From Amoebophrya sp. A120 (Eukaryota; Sar; Dinophyceae; Syndiniales; Amoebophryaceae): a DNA stretch of 64,000 nt. The notes under the pieces are model-generated. The model was given only the letters and a program-made list of their open reading frames with translations. It did not search any database and was not told the origin of the DNA. The stretch is taken from NCBI GenBank assembly GCA_905178155.1, contig CAJINV010000021.1, positions 545,530-609,529 on the forward strand. The letters are read 5' to 3'. This document shows positions 11,001 through 18,178 of this stretch, piece by piece (position 1 is the first letter of the stretch; the number at the start of each line of letters is the position of its first letter). The position numbers were made by a program, and so were the translations under genes.

Positions 11001-14000
11001 GCCGCCGCGCATGGTGATGCCATAATTTTGTTTGACATTGACAACGCATTCGTACAGAGCTTGATCGATTCGGAAATTTTCATTCGTCTGCCAAAGGAAT
11101 GGCGTGAGCAAAACGACGATGGTATTCGGAAGCTAGTTCGTGCCCTTTATGGGTTACCACAATCCCCGAGGCTGTGGGCAAAGCACTACGAAAAGAAGTT
11201 AGTCAGTCTCGGTTGGACACAGTCAACAGAAAAAGGGTTGTGGAGAAAGCTCTCCAAGGCCACAGGCAACAACTTCCAGAGTTACAAGAAGTTCAGTAAG
11301 TATATGAAGATGGGAGTTTATGTAGATGACAACACCGCAACAGGCCCGGACGAGCACGAGCTTAGGCATGAAGTCAGTTTGATTTTGAAAGAGTTTCCTG
11401 GCAAGATCATTGAGCCCGAACACCAGCCAAATGGTGATCTTTTGTATGATCAGCTCGGTGCAGACGTCCACTACAACCCGAACAAGTACAAAGTACGCAT
11501 TTGCATGCAGAGTTACATCCGAACAAAACTAGCTCCGAAGTTTGGCATGGTTGGTTGTAAGAAAGTTGACAATCCATGCTTCACCGAATCAGCTCTGTAC
11601 GATACCGCCTCGCCCGAAGTGAAATTCCCGTTGCGGGAAGCTGTAGGTGCCCTGCAATGGTGCGTAACGATTTGTAGGCCCGACATCGCGCAGCCCGTTA
11701 ACTGCCTCGCAAAGGTAGCAAGCAAGCCCTGCACCAAAGCAGTAGTCGCATGCGTAAAGAAAGTTTTGCGCTATGTCATTCACACCGAAGACGTAGGCAT
11801 CGACTACTCACCCGAGAACGAACAAAAGTTCAAGCAGGTATACGGATCACTTCTGCAAAAGGGAGAAAAGTTGAAAGACTGGAATCTCTTCACCGACGCA
11901 AGTTTTGCATCTTGTTTTGTAACGTTGAAAAGCACGTCTGGCGCTCTGCTGTACTACAGAGGCGCCCCCATCGTGTGGAAGACCGCGCGCCAATCGGTCA
12001 GAACGCATTCCACATTCGAAGCAGAGTTTGTAGCTGGCTCTGATGGACTGATCATGTCCGAGACATGCACCTTCAAGGGTTTTCTTGAAGATCGCGATGC
12101 TAGCGAAGACCTTTGGATGGACAATCAGACCGCCATCACGGTCGCCAAGACGCCAGGCGATGCACAGCGCCCGCGTAGCCGCCACGTTGCCCTGCGCTAC
12201 CACAAAGTTGCGGATGAATGCGAAAAGATTAAGTTCTGTCCCACTGAGCACATGAAAGCTGATTGCCTCACAAAGAACAATGTGCCTCGTGAGGTTCGAG
12301 ATCACGTCTTCCACCACAATCCGCACATGACGAACAAGAGGAAAGTGAAAGTGTCCGAAGACCCTGAGGAGGTCGACGCTTGTTTCACTGTGGTAGGCGT
12401 GCCCGGTCTCTTCTTTTCACTTGAAGACCTTTGGGCTTAGAAAGGAACTTGTATACGCCGGAGCCCCTTGCGCTTTTTCATGCCGTAGCCATCCTGATCG
12501 CTTTTGAAAGAAAAACTTGTGATCCACCATTCTGCTTTGCTTTTTCATTGCAAGCTTCTGGTGGTGATTTTGTCGCACAGCTTTTACTTGCTGCGATTTT
12601 CGAAAAACGGCTTGCGCTTGGGGGGGGGAATGTTGACTAGAGCTTTATGCACACAGCATGCAATGCGTGTTCAAGCTCCCCTGCGTGGTTCCATCGATCT
12701 TGATCTTCAGCACAGTAACGATCCTAACCGTTTAGCTTAGTCGTCTCGTCGTCTTTGTGGTCTGGTTGACCAAACCAAACGAATCAATCCATCTTGAAAC
12801 ACCACCTGTATACAGATGTGAATCAGTACTCCGTTCTGAATCATTCCAAACAGAAAGATGCGAACTCGACCGCTATTCGTATGCTGTGAATGTGTTCAGA
12901 ATTCCTAACACTTAGTTTAGCATGGCAAGTGTTACGCTCCGATGAATTGGTGAAATTTGTGATGCATCTAATTTGTATTGCATACCTGGCCGAAGACAAA
13001 GGGGTCCATGTCGAGCACTCCAGCTTTGAAGTAGTCCACTGTGTGAATCGTGCGCACATCTCCTGCGGCTAATTCAACCACCGCGCAGTCGTCTCCCGCG
13101 CCCTCTGTGACTTTCCCGAACGGTGCAGCTTGCTTGGCTTCTGTCTCGGTAGTTTTTGCGGCGGTACTACTGGGTAGTTGCTCGAGCCCCTTCGCAAGCA
13201 CCTTGCCTCCGAGCTTGCACGCGCACCCCCCACACCGCATCGTCGGGTCGATGGCCTGCCTGTCGTGCAGAGAAAGGTAAAGCGCGATGCGCTCGGAGGT
13301 TGTAGTGGACGTTTTCGCACCATTCGGGAGGAGCAAACTGGCAAAAATCGGGTCTGTTTCAGCGTCGGGCAGCATCCTGGGTAGCCCGTCCTCGGAATAT
13401 TGGCACATCCACTTCCGGTCAATCCAGTCTTTCAAATATGGATTGCAAAAGAAGTATCTGTATCGCGCTTACTTAGTATAAATTGCATGACAAATTATAA
13501 TTTAGTACTCAGCATTACAAAACAATAACAATGCGGGTTTAAAAATACGTTGGCAAAAAAAATGTAACGCATATTAAACACAACTAGAGTCTTACGAGTG
13601 CGATACTTTTGCAGAGGATATCAACTGAAAAAGCCACGCCGCTCGAATCGCCAAATCATCGCCCCGACTCGCCATCGCCGTACCGTCGCAGAGATTGAGC
13701 AGCCCCAACCACTCGGTTTGGGGTTTGTACGATTCGTACTGCGGTGGAGGTGGAGGTAGAGAAGTTGGATTTAAAGGTGTCGCAACACTCCCGCTCTTCA
13801 TCTCGCAGTGGAGCTTTAGGTTGTTGAACAGTGTCATTCCGGCCATCACCGCGAAAACGCCTGCTTTCGGCCTCTTGTAGCCTTTTATCGTCACGCAGTC
13901 GCCGGCGCCGAAAACGTCCGGGTTGGTGGTTGATTGCATAGAATTCGACACCAGCATCGTGCCATCCGTATCTTTTTCCAAGCCCGCCAGCTCTAAGCTG

Positions 14001-17000
14001 TCCACGAGGAATTTCGGGGGGAGGCCGCCGGTGCACCAGATGCAGTAGTCAAACGGGATTTTCTCCTTGTTTTTTACACCGTTGTCCCCCGCGACCAAGA
14101 ACTTTATGCATTGCCAAAGCATAACTATCGCACGAGTGCCGTCGTCCGTACACCTACGAATTATGCGGTCTGAAATGACGGATCTGCTTTATGCCTACCT
14201 ATTTCTGCAACTACATGACAAATTATTTCATATCTCTTTACGAGAAAATTATTTGAGATGATGCAAACTTCACTACATGCGAAGATAAAACTTCCTTTGC
14301 AATGCATAAACTTCTCGTTTCTCCGATTCGTCGACGACCAGGCGGAAACGGCGTCTTTAATAGGGCGGTTGGTCAACACCTTGACGCCCTTATGCATGTT
14401 GGCAAAAGTATCGATCTTGCTCTTGGGGCACTTGCATTACAAACTTGCTCAGCATGATAAATTCAATTTGTCATGCTAAATTATCTGAAAGCCCAGATTT
14501 GTAATACAGTTGTACTGCAATGAATTACTACGAGCACGACGCTTTTGCACAGCATATCCCTGCTCTTCCAACAGTTCCTGCACGAGCTGCCTTATCAAAT
14601 GTAAAAGTGTCTGGGTCTGGAAGAATGCAACTTGTGATGCTGCATCTGCAGCATTATCCAAAAATCTGTATTGCATGAACAGCAAAAGAGGCCTGGTTTT
14701 GGCCACAGCGAGAGGGCATTTCTCATGCGGTATAGGCATCAGAACGCCCTCACAATATCTGTGATGCTAGGGCATGCATCGCAGACATCAGGAGTCAAGC
14801 AAAATGTGCATGACAAACCTCTCATCCTTCCAGACCCAGACATGTTTACATTTGATATGCCTCGCAGGCGCGCCGTGGCCGGGTAGGAGCTGCTTCCCGG
14901 CGTGGATCAGGGAGATCTCGATGCCAGGTGGAAGCGACGGACTTGAGGAGGACGTAAGAGCTCTACTGTTTGGTGAAGTAGTAGATTTCGACGCTGGTAT
15001 TGTACTAGAAGTTGTAGAAACCCAGCTCGCACTTGCGGAATTGGTTTTCAACATTTGCAGTTGTGGAGATGTATCATTTCCTTTGATCATATAATTGTTT
15101 TTGCTGTTCACCACGCCCCCGCCGCCCCGTAATTCCACCTGTCTCTCCGCGATGACTTCCTTCAGCCTCCGGTTGCTTGCAAACGCCATCTCGACTCCCG
15201 CGGCTCCGCCACCAACGATGCAGATCTTCGTCGGGGTCGAGCTTTGGCTACTTGTCGCCGTGACTTTCTGCAAGATTTCCTCCCAGGCGACACTGAGTCC
15301 GTCGATCGGCTTTACCGCGGTGACGCCATTGGTGTTAGCGAAAGCGGGCTTGTCCGGAACCGACCCCACGTTGACAGAAATCACGTCAAACGCGAGGGGT
15401 GGCCGGGTGCTGGTGGGATTTATTTCGGCTTGCGCGGGATTGACGTCCAGCATGGAACTCAGGTTTTGTTTGCGGATTTTTCTCGTGAACATTCTGTAGT
15501 TCGACTTTTCATCCGGAAGTAGAGTTGTTGGCTCTCCTGCTGAGGGGACCACACCACCCGGGGACCCAACAATTATATCCGCTTTACTTTCCTGTTTCGA
15601 AGAAGCAGGCGAACCCGGAGCGGAAGCCGGTCTGACTCTTTCGAACATCTCGATATCCAGTGCATTTCTCGCTGAACTTCTTCCACCACTACCGAGTGGC
15701 GCTGTCGTTTTGAAGTGTACCTTCTTGCCCACAAAATCGATGTGGTCCACTTCCGCGACGATGAACCGCACGCGTGCGAACCTCGCCAGTCTATGGATCG
15801 CAAATATCCCTGGATGTCTGGAAGGAGACAAACTCGTGATGCGCATTTCAGAACAAAGAAAAATCTGTCATGCATAGGTAGCAAAAGCTGCCCACTTCCT
15901 GCCACCAAAGTGAGGGACTTGTCACGCGGTTTCGGCATTGCGGAAGCTTCTCGAAACCTGTGATGCTAGAGCTTCCATGCCAGACCTTCTGTGTCATGCA
16001 AAAACAGCATGAGTCTTCCACCAGACCCAGACATTTTTACATTTGATACAGTCGGAACAGATCCAAGTGCGCTTCCTCCTTCGTGTACATTCCCCCCACG
16101 TGGCCCGGAAGCATCCCGGAATACGGCGTCAGACAGGTCTTGCTGATCAGCGTCACCTATCAAATGCAAAAATGTCTGGGTCTGGAAGAATGCAACTTGT
16201 GATGCTGCATTTGGATGTCTAAAAAATTTGTGTTGCATGAGCAGCAAAGGGAGTCTAATTTTTGCTACCCGGAGAGGGCATTTGTCATGCGGAATAGGCA
16301 TTAAGAATCCCTCAAAAAACCTGTGATGCTAGGGCATGCATCACAGACATCATGGCTCATACAAAACGTGCATGCCAAGTCTCAGAATCTTCCAGAACCA
16401 GACATATTTGCAATTCATATCACCCGAGTGTTCTGCAGCGGCTTCATGGCCAGCATTTTCAGCACGTGCACGTGCGAGTGGCCGTATCCAAGAAAAAAAC
16501 GTTGCTAGTGTAAATTTGTGATGCTCAACATGCAAGATGATTGCGACTGTCATGCTCGGCATGCATCGCAGGGTCCATTAAAGGGCGTTTTCACGTACTA
16601 TCTGCGCATGATAGGTTTTTGCTGTCATGCCAGACAAATTTGTAATGCTGTTCTTCCAAAAAAGTCACACCTACAATGTTTTTTTCTTGGATAGGCCGCC
16701 CCCAACGAGCAGTAGGTCTTTCACCGGCACGCCCGTTTCCTCGAACTTTTTGTTCATTTCCTCGGCCATGGACTGGATCTGGGCGCTGGTCCGTACGTGC
16801 TGCAGCGGGCCGCCCTCGTACAGCCAGGTGTTCGGAAACTTCATCACGTTGCACACCCGGTTCCATTCCAGCCACAGCAGGTGGCGCCAGTTCTTGGAAG
16901 ACAACCAGTTTTGCAGGGAAAAGAAAGTTCGGTCATTGATGGTGCGGACCTGTAGTAGTTGTGTTGCGCCGTTTGGATCTTCCGATAGAGATTGGTCAGC

Positions 17001-17427
17001 AGCTCGTTTGTTCTCTATTCGCATCATGATCATGAAGAAGATGGAGCTGATGTTGGCATCTTTATCTATATTGCGTTTGGGACTCATCTAATTTCAAAAG
17101 CAATAGATCGGAGACAAGGAAGTCTACCACAAGAATCTCCAAAAGAAAAAAAACCTCTTTCCTCGGCTCTGGCAAGGGTAGCTTTTTCACAGCGCAAACT
17201 GGCCCGCCGTAAAACTTTCCATCCGACGTTCTCGGACCCCTTCCCGTTGCCGCCAGCTTGACGATGTAGGCAAAAGAGAAAAACGTCTCCTTCTTCTTCC
17301 ATGCCTGGAGCACCATTCTGACCAGCAGGGCGGTCGTGACTCCGGCCAAGGTCACGTTGGTAACGAGGTCGACGGTCTTTTTTGACGAAGTAGGGTCGCT
17401 GCCGGTGCCGGTGTAACGCGACAGCAT
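5003..17427 (-). CDS. selD: NADH dehydrogenase-like FAD oxidoreductase fused to selenophosphate synthetase (SelD)
   Basis: Two-domain enzyme. The N-terminal half is a pyridine nucleotide-disulfide oxidoreductase: FAD-binding DLLLVGGGHSHVHVLKML, then TLISK, TPYSGMLPGH, a second Rossmann motif KICIVGGGAAGVEMA and GAGDC. The linker LFQLKDWIDRKW leads into SelD, which makes selenophosphate from selenide and ATP. SelD marks: MRCGGCACKLGG (Cys at the catalytic Sec/Cys position, Lys three residues on), HTVDYF, SDVIAMG, GGHTIEGDLSLGF, TKPLGTGI, ACTDITGFGLLGHL and DPQTSGG. About 50 Ser-rich residues are inserted after SDVIAMG. An N-terminal extension holds a hydrophobic stretch (TLAGVTTALLVRMVL) that may target an organelle or anchor it. 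At least 12 exons: 11 introners plus probably one ordinary intron near 17100. NDH-SelD fusions are known in bacteria and some protists. Start at 17427 is tentative. Confidence 0.85.
5490..5665. mobile_element. introner (family 1) in SelD domain
   Basis: Ends TATGGATTGCAAAAC and GTTTTGCAATGCATA are inverted; TSD GATTG/GTTTG (4 of 5). Removal joins DNK to PGKFAVSACTDITGFG in frame. Confidence 0.85.
5938..6097. mobile_element. introner (family 1) in SelD domain
   Basis: Starts TATGAATAGCAAAAG, ends TTTTGCAGAGGATA; TSD TCGTG/ACGTG (4 of 5). Removing the element plus one TSD yields GGHTIEGDLSLGF, the expected SelD motif with no extra residues. Confidence 0.88.
6170..6344. mobile_element. introner (family 1) in SelD domain
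   Basis: Starts TATGCATTGCAAAAGTATCG, ends CTTTTGCAGAGCATA; TSD GAGGT on both sides. Removal joins QQQDL to AMMLAGA in frame. Confidence 0.9.
6632..6911 (+). repeat. 5' LTR of copia element
   Basis: 280 bp, begins TGTTGACTAG, ends ATTCCTAACA, same as the 3' LTR by eye. It should carry the element's promoter; no TATA box is obvious. Confidence 0.96.
6926..6943 (+). promoter_or_regulatory. candidate primer binding site
   Basis: TGGTGCCGCCGGTGAGAC lies 14 bp inside the 5' LTR. It begins TGG, the complement of the CCA end of a tRNA. It does not match the usual initiator-Met PBS of copia elements, and the tRNA was not identified. Confidence 0.4.
7068..8231 (+). CDS. gag: copia Gag
   Basis: A 387-codon nucleocapsid/capsid protein. 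The N-terminal two thirds are helical, as in copia-type Gag; near residue 322 there is a CCHC zinc knuckle, CTYCQRPGHDVHYC (CX2CX4HX4C), then a Gly/Lys-rich basic tail suited to RNA binding. The frame ends at TGA (8229-8231), but the same frame continues open into pol. Start ATG at 7068 is the first in a good frame after the PBS. Confidence 0.92.
   Translation: MPTVDRKIICPEIKNSEGWTMWKHKIKSMMSMVLELDAQWQAILNDNTQQTNFQNVQPGLTAQQKQDVFSLESTFLNALQDDAAKLITNSQTVGFVKCYFLLSSHWDQKASSIDSDTTNNELITVCYDMEKDGDFSIWIYAEKYSKILLLKDRYPDAAAINRQMWDVLKFRLDPTCMKTIMAEIRNLNSTTATWEKEGLAMVMDFIKSGRMNIEKEQQATLHLARTNVAPANANPNAFLAGASSSSSSSGNKNSNFIVAPEGATFEQQLMCQSINNQTALVMMNKGHKGQGKHNNKNYNSNTYANRNQPYGNNAQNQGGLWCTYCQRPGHDVHYCYRKKRQQEKNTAPPPANNYGNNHKKGGGGGKGGGKHGVKKGGYKSHQKGRKW
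8229..8231 (+). promoter_or_regulatory. in-frame TGA between gag and pol, candidate readthrough site
   Basis: Gag and Pol share a frame (both starts are multiples of three) and only this TGA separates them: after TGA the codons CAT AAG GAC CAC onward are open to the Pol Met at 8274. Readthrough of one stop would give Gag-Pol. Internal initiation at 8274 is the alternative. Confidence 0.6.
8274..12440 (+). CDS. pol: copia Pol polyprotein (PR-IN-RT-RNase H)
   Basis: 1,388 codons without a stop. Protease: ILDSGTTHYVS with DSG at residues 95-97. Pre-integrase zinc region: HRRRGHIH...CPECALAKGG. Integrase DDE triad: D in LDADFWGP, D in VRSDNDPTF, E in KNGVCERFMGTL. An AT-hook-like stretch, KRPRGRPKGAKDK, lies in the linker. 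Reverse transcriptase: FDIDNAFVQ, YGLPQSPRLWAKH and the YVDD catalytic box at about residue 1016. RNase H: LFTDASFAS, STFEAEFVAGSDG, LWMDNQTA. All catalytic residues are present, so the element looks competent. Translation probably depends on readthrough of the TGA upstream. Confidence 0.96.
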   Translation: MLMDSNHDVKIDAELESNFVDVSKNTDEKSDVFDDDDNYYSCFYTSHDATSYNQKSLLCKIDQSMPIIECKINKSILDEGSAEERKQRTNRDILDSGTTHYVSSVLSDFVSFRSNPVKINGVGGTLQAKNPPRIGRLKTNRLGYSVGIFHSALPVRRLLPTTTLNAMGWSVKLEPKAVAKSEIVSRFADVAVPLENNPPDLPFLPDGELFGTGVALYCREFEEVLSEEDALSASRFGCNLFTPDCLSNCCKKRRVGQLDESASIFTGDALADCVEDFEHLCYLSKLDRHRRRGHIHVPGEEVFCPECALAKGGRSGARKERPQKYSDPTPLKQLDADFWGPVKPVSLTGNSWLLIFICPAVARVFEFKLKHKDQAYAVVERLIKQLRASDSIDLTDKVVWFVRSDNDPTFRAKKWEDTLQALSVFRQHSVPYVPQKNGVCERFMGTLGPGLRANLVGVDLRLWDYAASYFVYTWNRLQRKFYKRAPQFNGLSPLEACRQRKSLQNDRKVSRTEPQEPDEILKTSNFDSRMRRFGCLAYFLRQPVEGVKKLVEKYTKGVFLGYCDQSSCYLVGTYVKDDRYSKAGALRWAVYETNAVKFVESVLIDNVDSLRPGYRGGVVVSDDQLLQTICGSKDNARVVGSDRDCAPVRKNPGGSEVSGSGGVGGSNSLPLLEVEKAASQEHAHNASSASFKDINLQSNQHASGDNSQVQNPHSAPDSVSSRAPARNTVEHHEPDPEVVFGREKTKRPRGRPKGAKDKTQRTRRTKQQLSEAENSDAFYADFAEVINDCYVCDSVVDDFEEGEELVEALPQFANVAAMSSPDAPHWLEAKSLEKCKLEAFQTWRVPTPEELERAKTTGVVPIALVLSRKRCGKFKCRAVVLGNLYKPGGELEVYAPVISFGASRYLLIDAAAHGDAIILFDIDNAFVQSLIDSEIFIRLPKEWREQNDDGIRKLVRALYGLPQSPRLWAKHYEKKLVSLGWTQSTEKGLWRKLSKATGNNFQSYKKFSKYMKMGVYVDDNTATGPDEHELRHEVSLILKEFPGKIIEPEHQPNGDLLYDQLGADVHYNPNKYKVRICMQSYIRTKLAPKFGMVGCKKVDNPCFTESALYDTASPEVKFPLREAVGALQWCVTICRPDIAQPVNCLAKVASKPCTKAVVACVKKVLRYVIHTEDVGIDYSPENEQKFKQVYGSLLQKGEKLKDWNLFTDASFASCFVTLKSTSGALLYYRGAPIVWKTARQSVRTHSTFEAEFVAGSDGLIMSETCTFKGFLEDRDASEDLWMDNQTAITVAKTPGDAQRPRSRHVALRYHKVADECEKIKFCPTEHMKADCLTKNNVPREVRDHVFHHNPHMTNKRKVKVSEDPEEVDACFTVVGVPGLFFSLEDLWA
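12619..12630 (+). promoter_or_regulatory. polypurine tract of copia element
   Basis: A run of G ending in AA abuts the 3' LTR, the expected position for the plus-strand primer. Confidence 0.75.
12631..12910 (+). repeat. 3' LTR of copia element
   Basis: 280 bp, no difference from the 5' LTR found by eye; followed by TSD CTTAG. Confidence 0.96.
13437..13620. mobile_element. introner (family 1) at oxidoreductase/SelD linker
   Basis: Starts TATGGATTGCAAAAG, ends TTTTGCAGAGGATA; TSD TCAAA/TCAAC (4 of 5). Removal gives LFQLKDWIDRKW, the conserved linker of NDH-SelD fusions. Confidence 0.88.
14105..14308. mobile_element. introner (family 1) in oxidoreductase domain
   Basis: Starts TATGCATTGCCAAAG, ends CTTTGCAATGCATA; TSD AACTT on both sides. 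Removal joins NEKF to LVAGDNG. Confidence 0.88.
14391..14556. mobile_element. introner (family 1) in oxidoreductase domain
   Basis: Starts TATGCATGTTGGCAAAAG, ends CTTTTGCACAGCATA; TSD GCCCT/TCCCT (4 of 5). Removal joins LEEQG to VKVLTN. Confidence 0.85.
14593..14857. mobile_element. introner (family 2) in oxidoreductase domain
   Basis: Starts TATCAAATGTAAAAGTGTCT, ends GACATGTTTACATTTGATA; TSD TGCCT on both sides. Removal joins GAPAR to QLVQELL; only 36 bp of exon separate it from the previous introner. Confidence 0.9.
15792..16048. mobile_element. introner (family 2) in oxidoreductase domain
   Basis: Starts TATGGATCGCAAATAT, ends GACATTTTTACATTTGATA; TSD CAGTC on both sides. Removal joins HLDLFRL to ARFARVRF in frame. 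Confidence 0.9.
16158..16419. mobile_element. introner (family 2) in oxidoreductase domain
   Basis: Starts TATCAAATGCAAAAATGTCT, ends GACATATTTGCAATTCATA; TSD TCACC on both sides. Removal gives NTRVTLISK. One of three introners that could be placed as GT-AG. Confidence 0.9.
16485..16693. mobile_element. introner (family 3) in FAD-binding motif
   Basis: Starts TATCCAAGAAAAAAAC, ends TTTTTTTCTTGGATA; TSD GGCCG on both sides. Removal restores the dinucleotide-binding motif LVGGGHSHV. Confidence 0.92.
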
Positions 17428-18178
17428 CTTGTTGCGTGCGCTCGATCGTCAAACTTCTGCGCAATGAAGAAGATGTTGAGCATAGGATTTTGTACTTACC
17501 GTAAAAATAAACTGTTTTAGCAAGAGGAAATGCAATTCCAATTTCTTCAATCAATCGTAAAATTTGATGGAACAATACATCAACCTTGTCATGAAACAAG
17601 TAAGTTCGTGCGTACGTCGAACAAGCTTTGACATCAAGGAACTGCGAAGTTGGTCATGGTAGACCGAGTTCAGGTACTTAGTACAGGCGGATCTTCTTCA
17701 TCTCGTTGAATACAACCGAATAGTAGTGGATCTTCGCTGACCCTGACGCTGAGTAGTAGGTCATAGCGTTACAACCTCTCTCGTACGGCCGTGCTCGATG
17801 GCTACTTCGAAAAGCTTTCTTCTTGTTTCCATAACCATATCTCTCCTTGACAAGAATCTTTATGAGCATAGACAAAATTTGCAAGGCTGAAAGAACAACA
17901 TCAGCCCCTGGTTGATGTGTTTCGTCTCCGCCTTATATTTTCGTTTGTACAAAAATACCAGGGCTGGTGCCATTTTTAACGGATGCGTGTCCGCGTGTCT
18001 TCGAAGTCAAAAGCAAAACGTCAAATTAGTCGTGGTGTTTGCATGACATTAACTATTGTAGGCGATTTATTTTTCACTGAAGTAGAAATGAGTTCAGTAA
18101 TTTGATGCAGTGTAGTAGCACTCCCACTCCCACTGTAGGACCCTGCGGTCCCTGTCTACTTCTCATTCAGTCACTTTA
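17428..18178. other. intergenic spacer
   Basis: Region between the 3' end of GH5 copy 1 and the SelD fusion start. A minus frame at 17678-17884 has no recognisable motif. The upstream region of the SelD fusion should lie here; no promoter motif stands out. Confidence 0.45.

Larger units (their letters stand above)
6632..12910 (+). mobile_element. Ty1/copia LTR retrotransposon, apparently intact
   Basis: A 6,279-bp element with two 280-bp LTRs that are identical by eye, each TGTTG...TAACA, and a 5-bp TSD CTTAG (6627-6631 and 12911-12915). Between the LTRs lie gag and pol on the plus strand, opposite to the host gene. Domain order is protease, integrase, reverse transcriptase, RNase H, the copia order. 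Identical LTRs and open frames imply a very recent insertion. It sits inside an introner within the SelD gene, so it is removed only if that intron is still spliced at 6.4 kb. Confidence 0.97.
6556..12984. mobile_element. introner hosting a nested copia element
   Basis: Starts TATCCACAG, ends TTGTATTGCATA; TSD CCTGG on both sides. Without the copia element and its own TSD the introner is 145 bp. One of three introners that could be spliced as GT-AG (GTATGC...TACCAG on the minus strand), joining FVFGQ to VAALHSLSD. Confidence 0.88.

Noticed and set aside
12483-12493. CCGTAGCCATC resembling the start of the dinoflagellate spliced leader
   Set aside because: Only the first ten bases match (CCGTAGCCAT) and it lies just downstream of copia pol; likely chance.
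13221-13245. Selenocysteine codon at the SelD active site
   Set aside because: The codon is TGC (Cys) in MRCGGCACK, so no Sec is needed.
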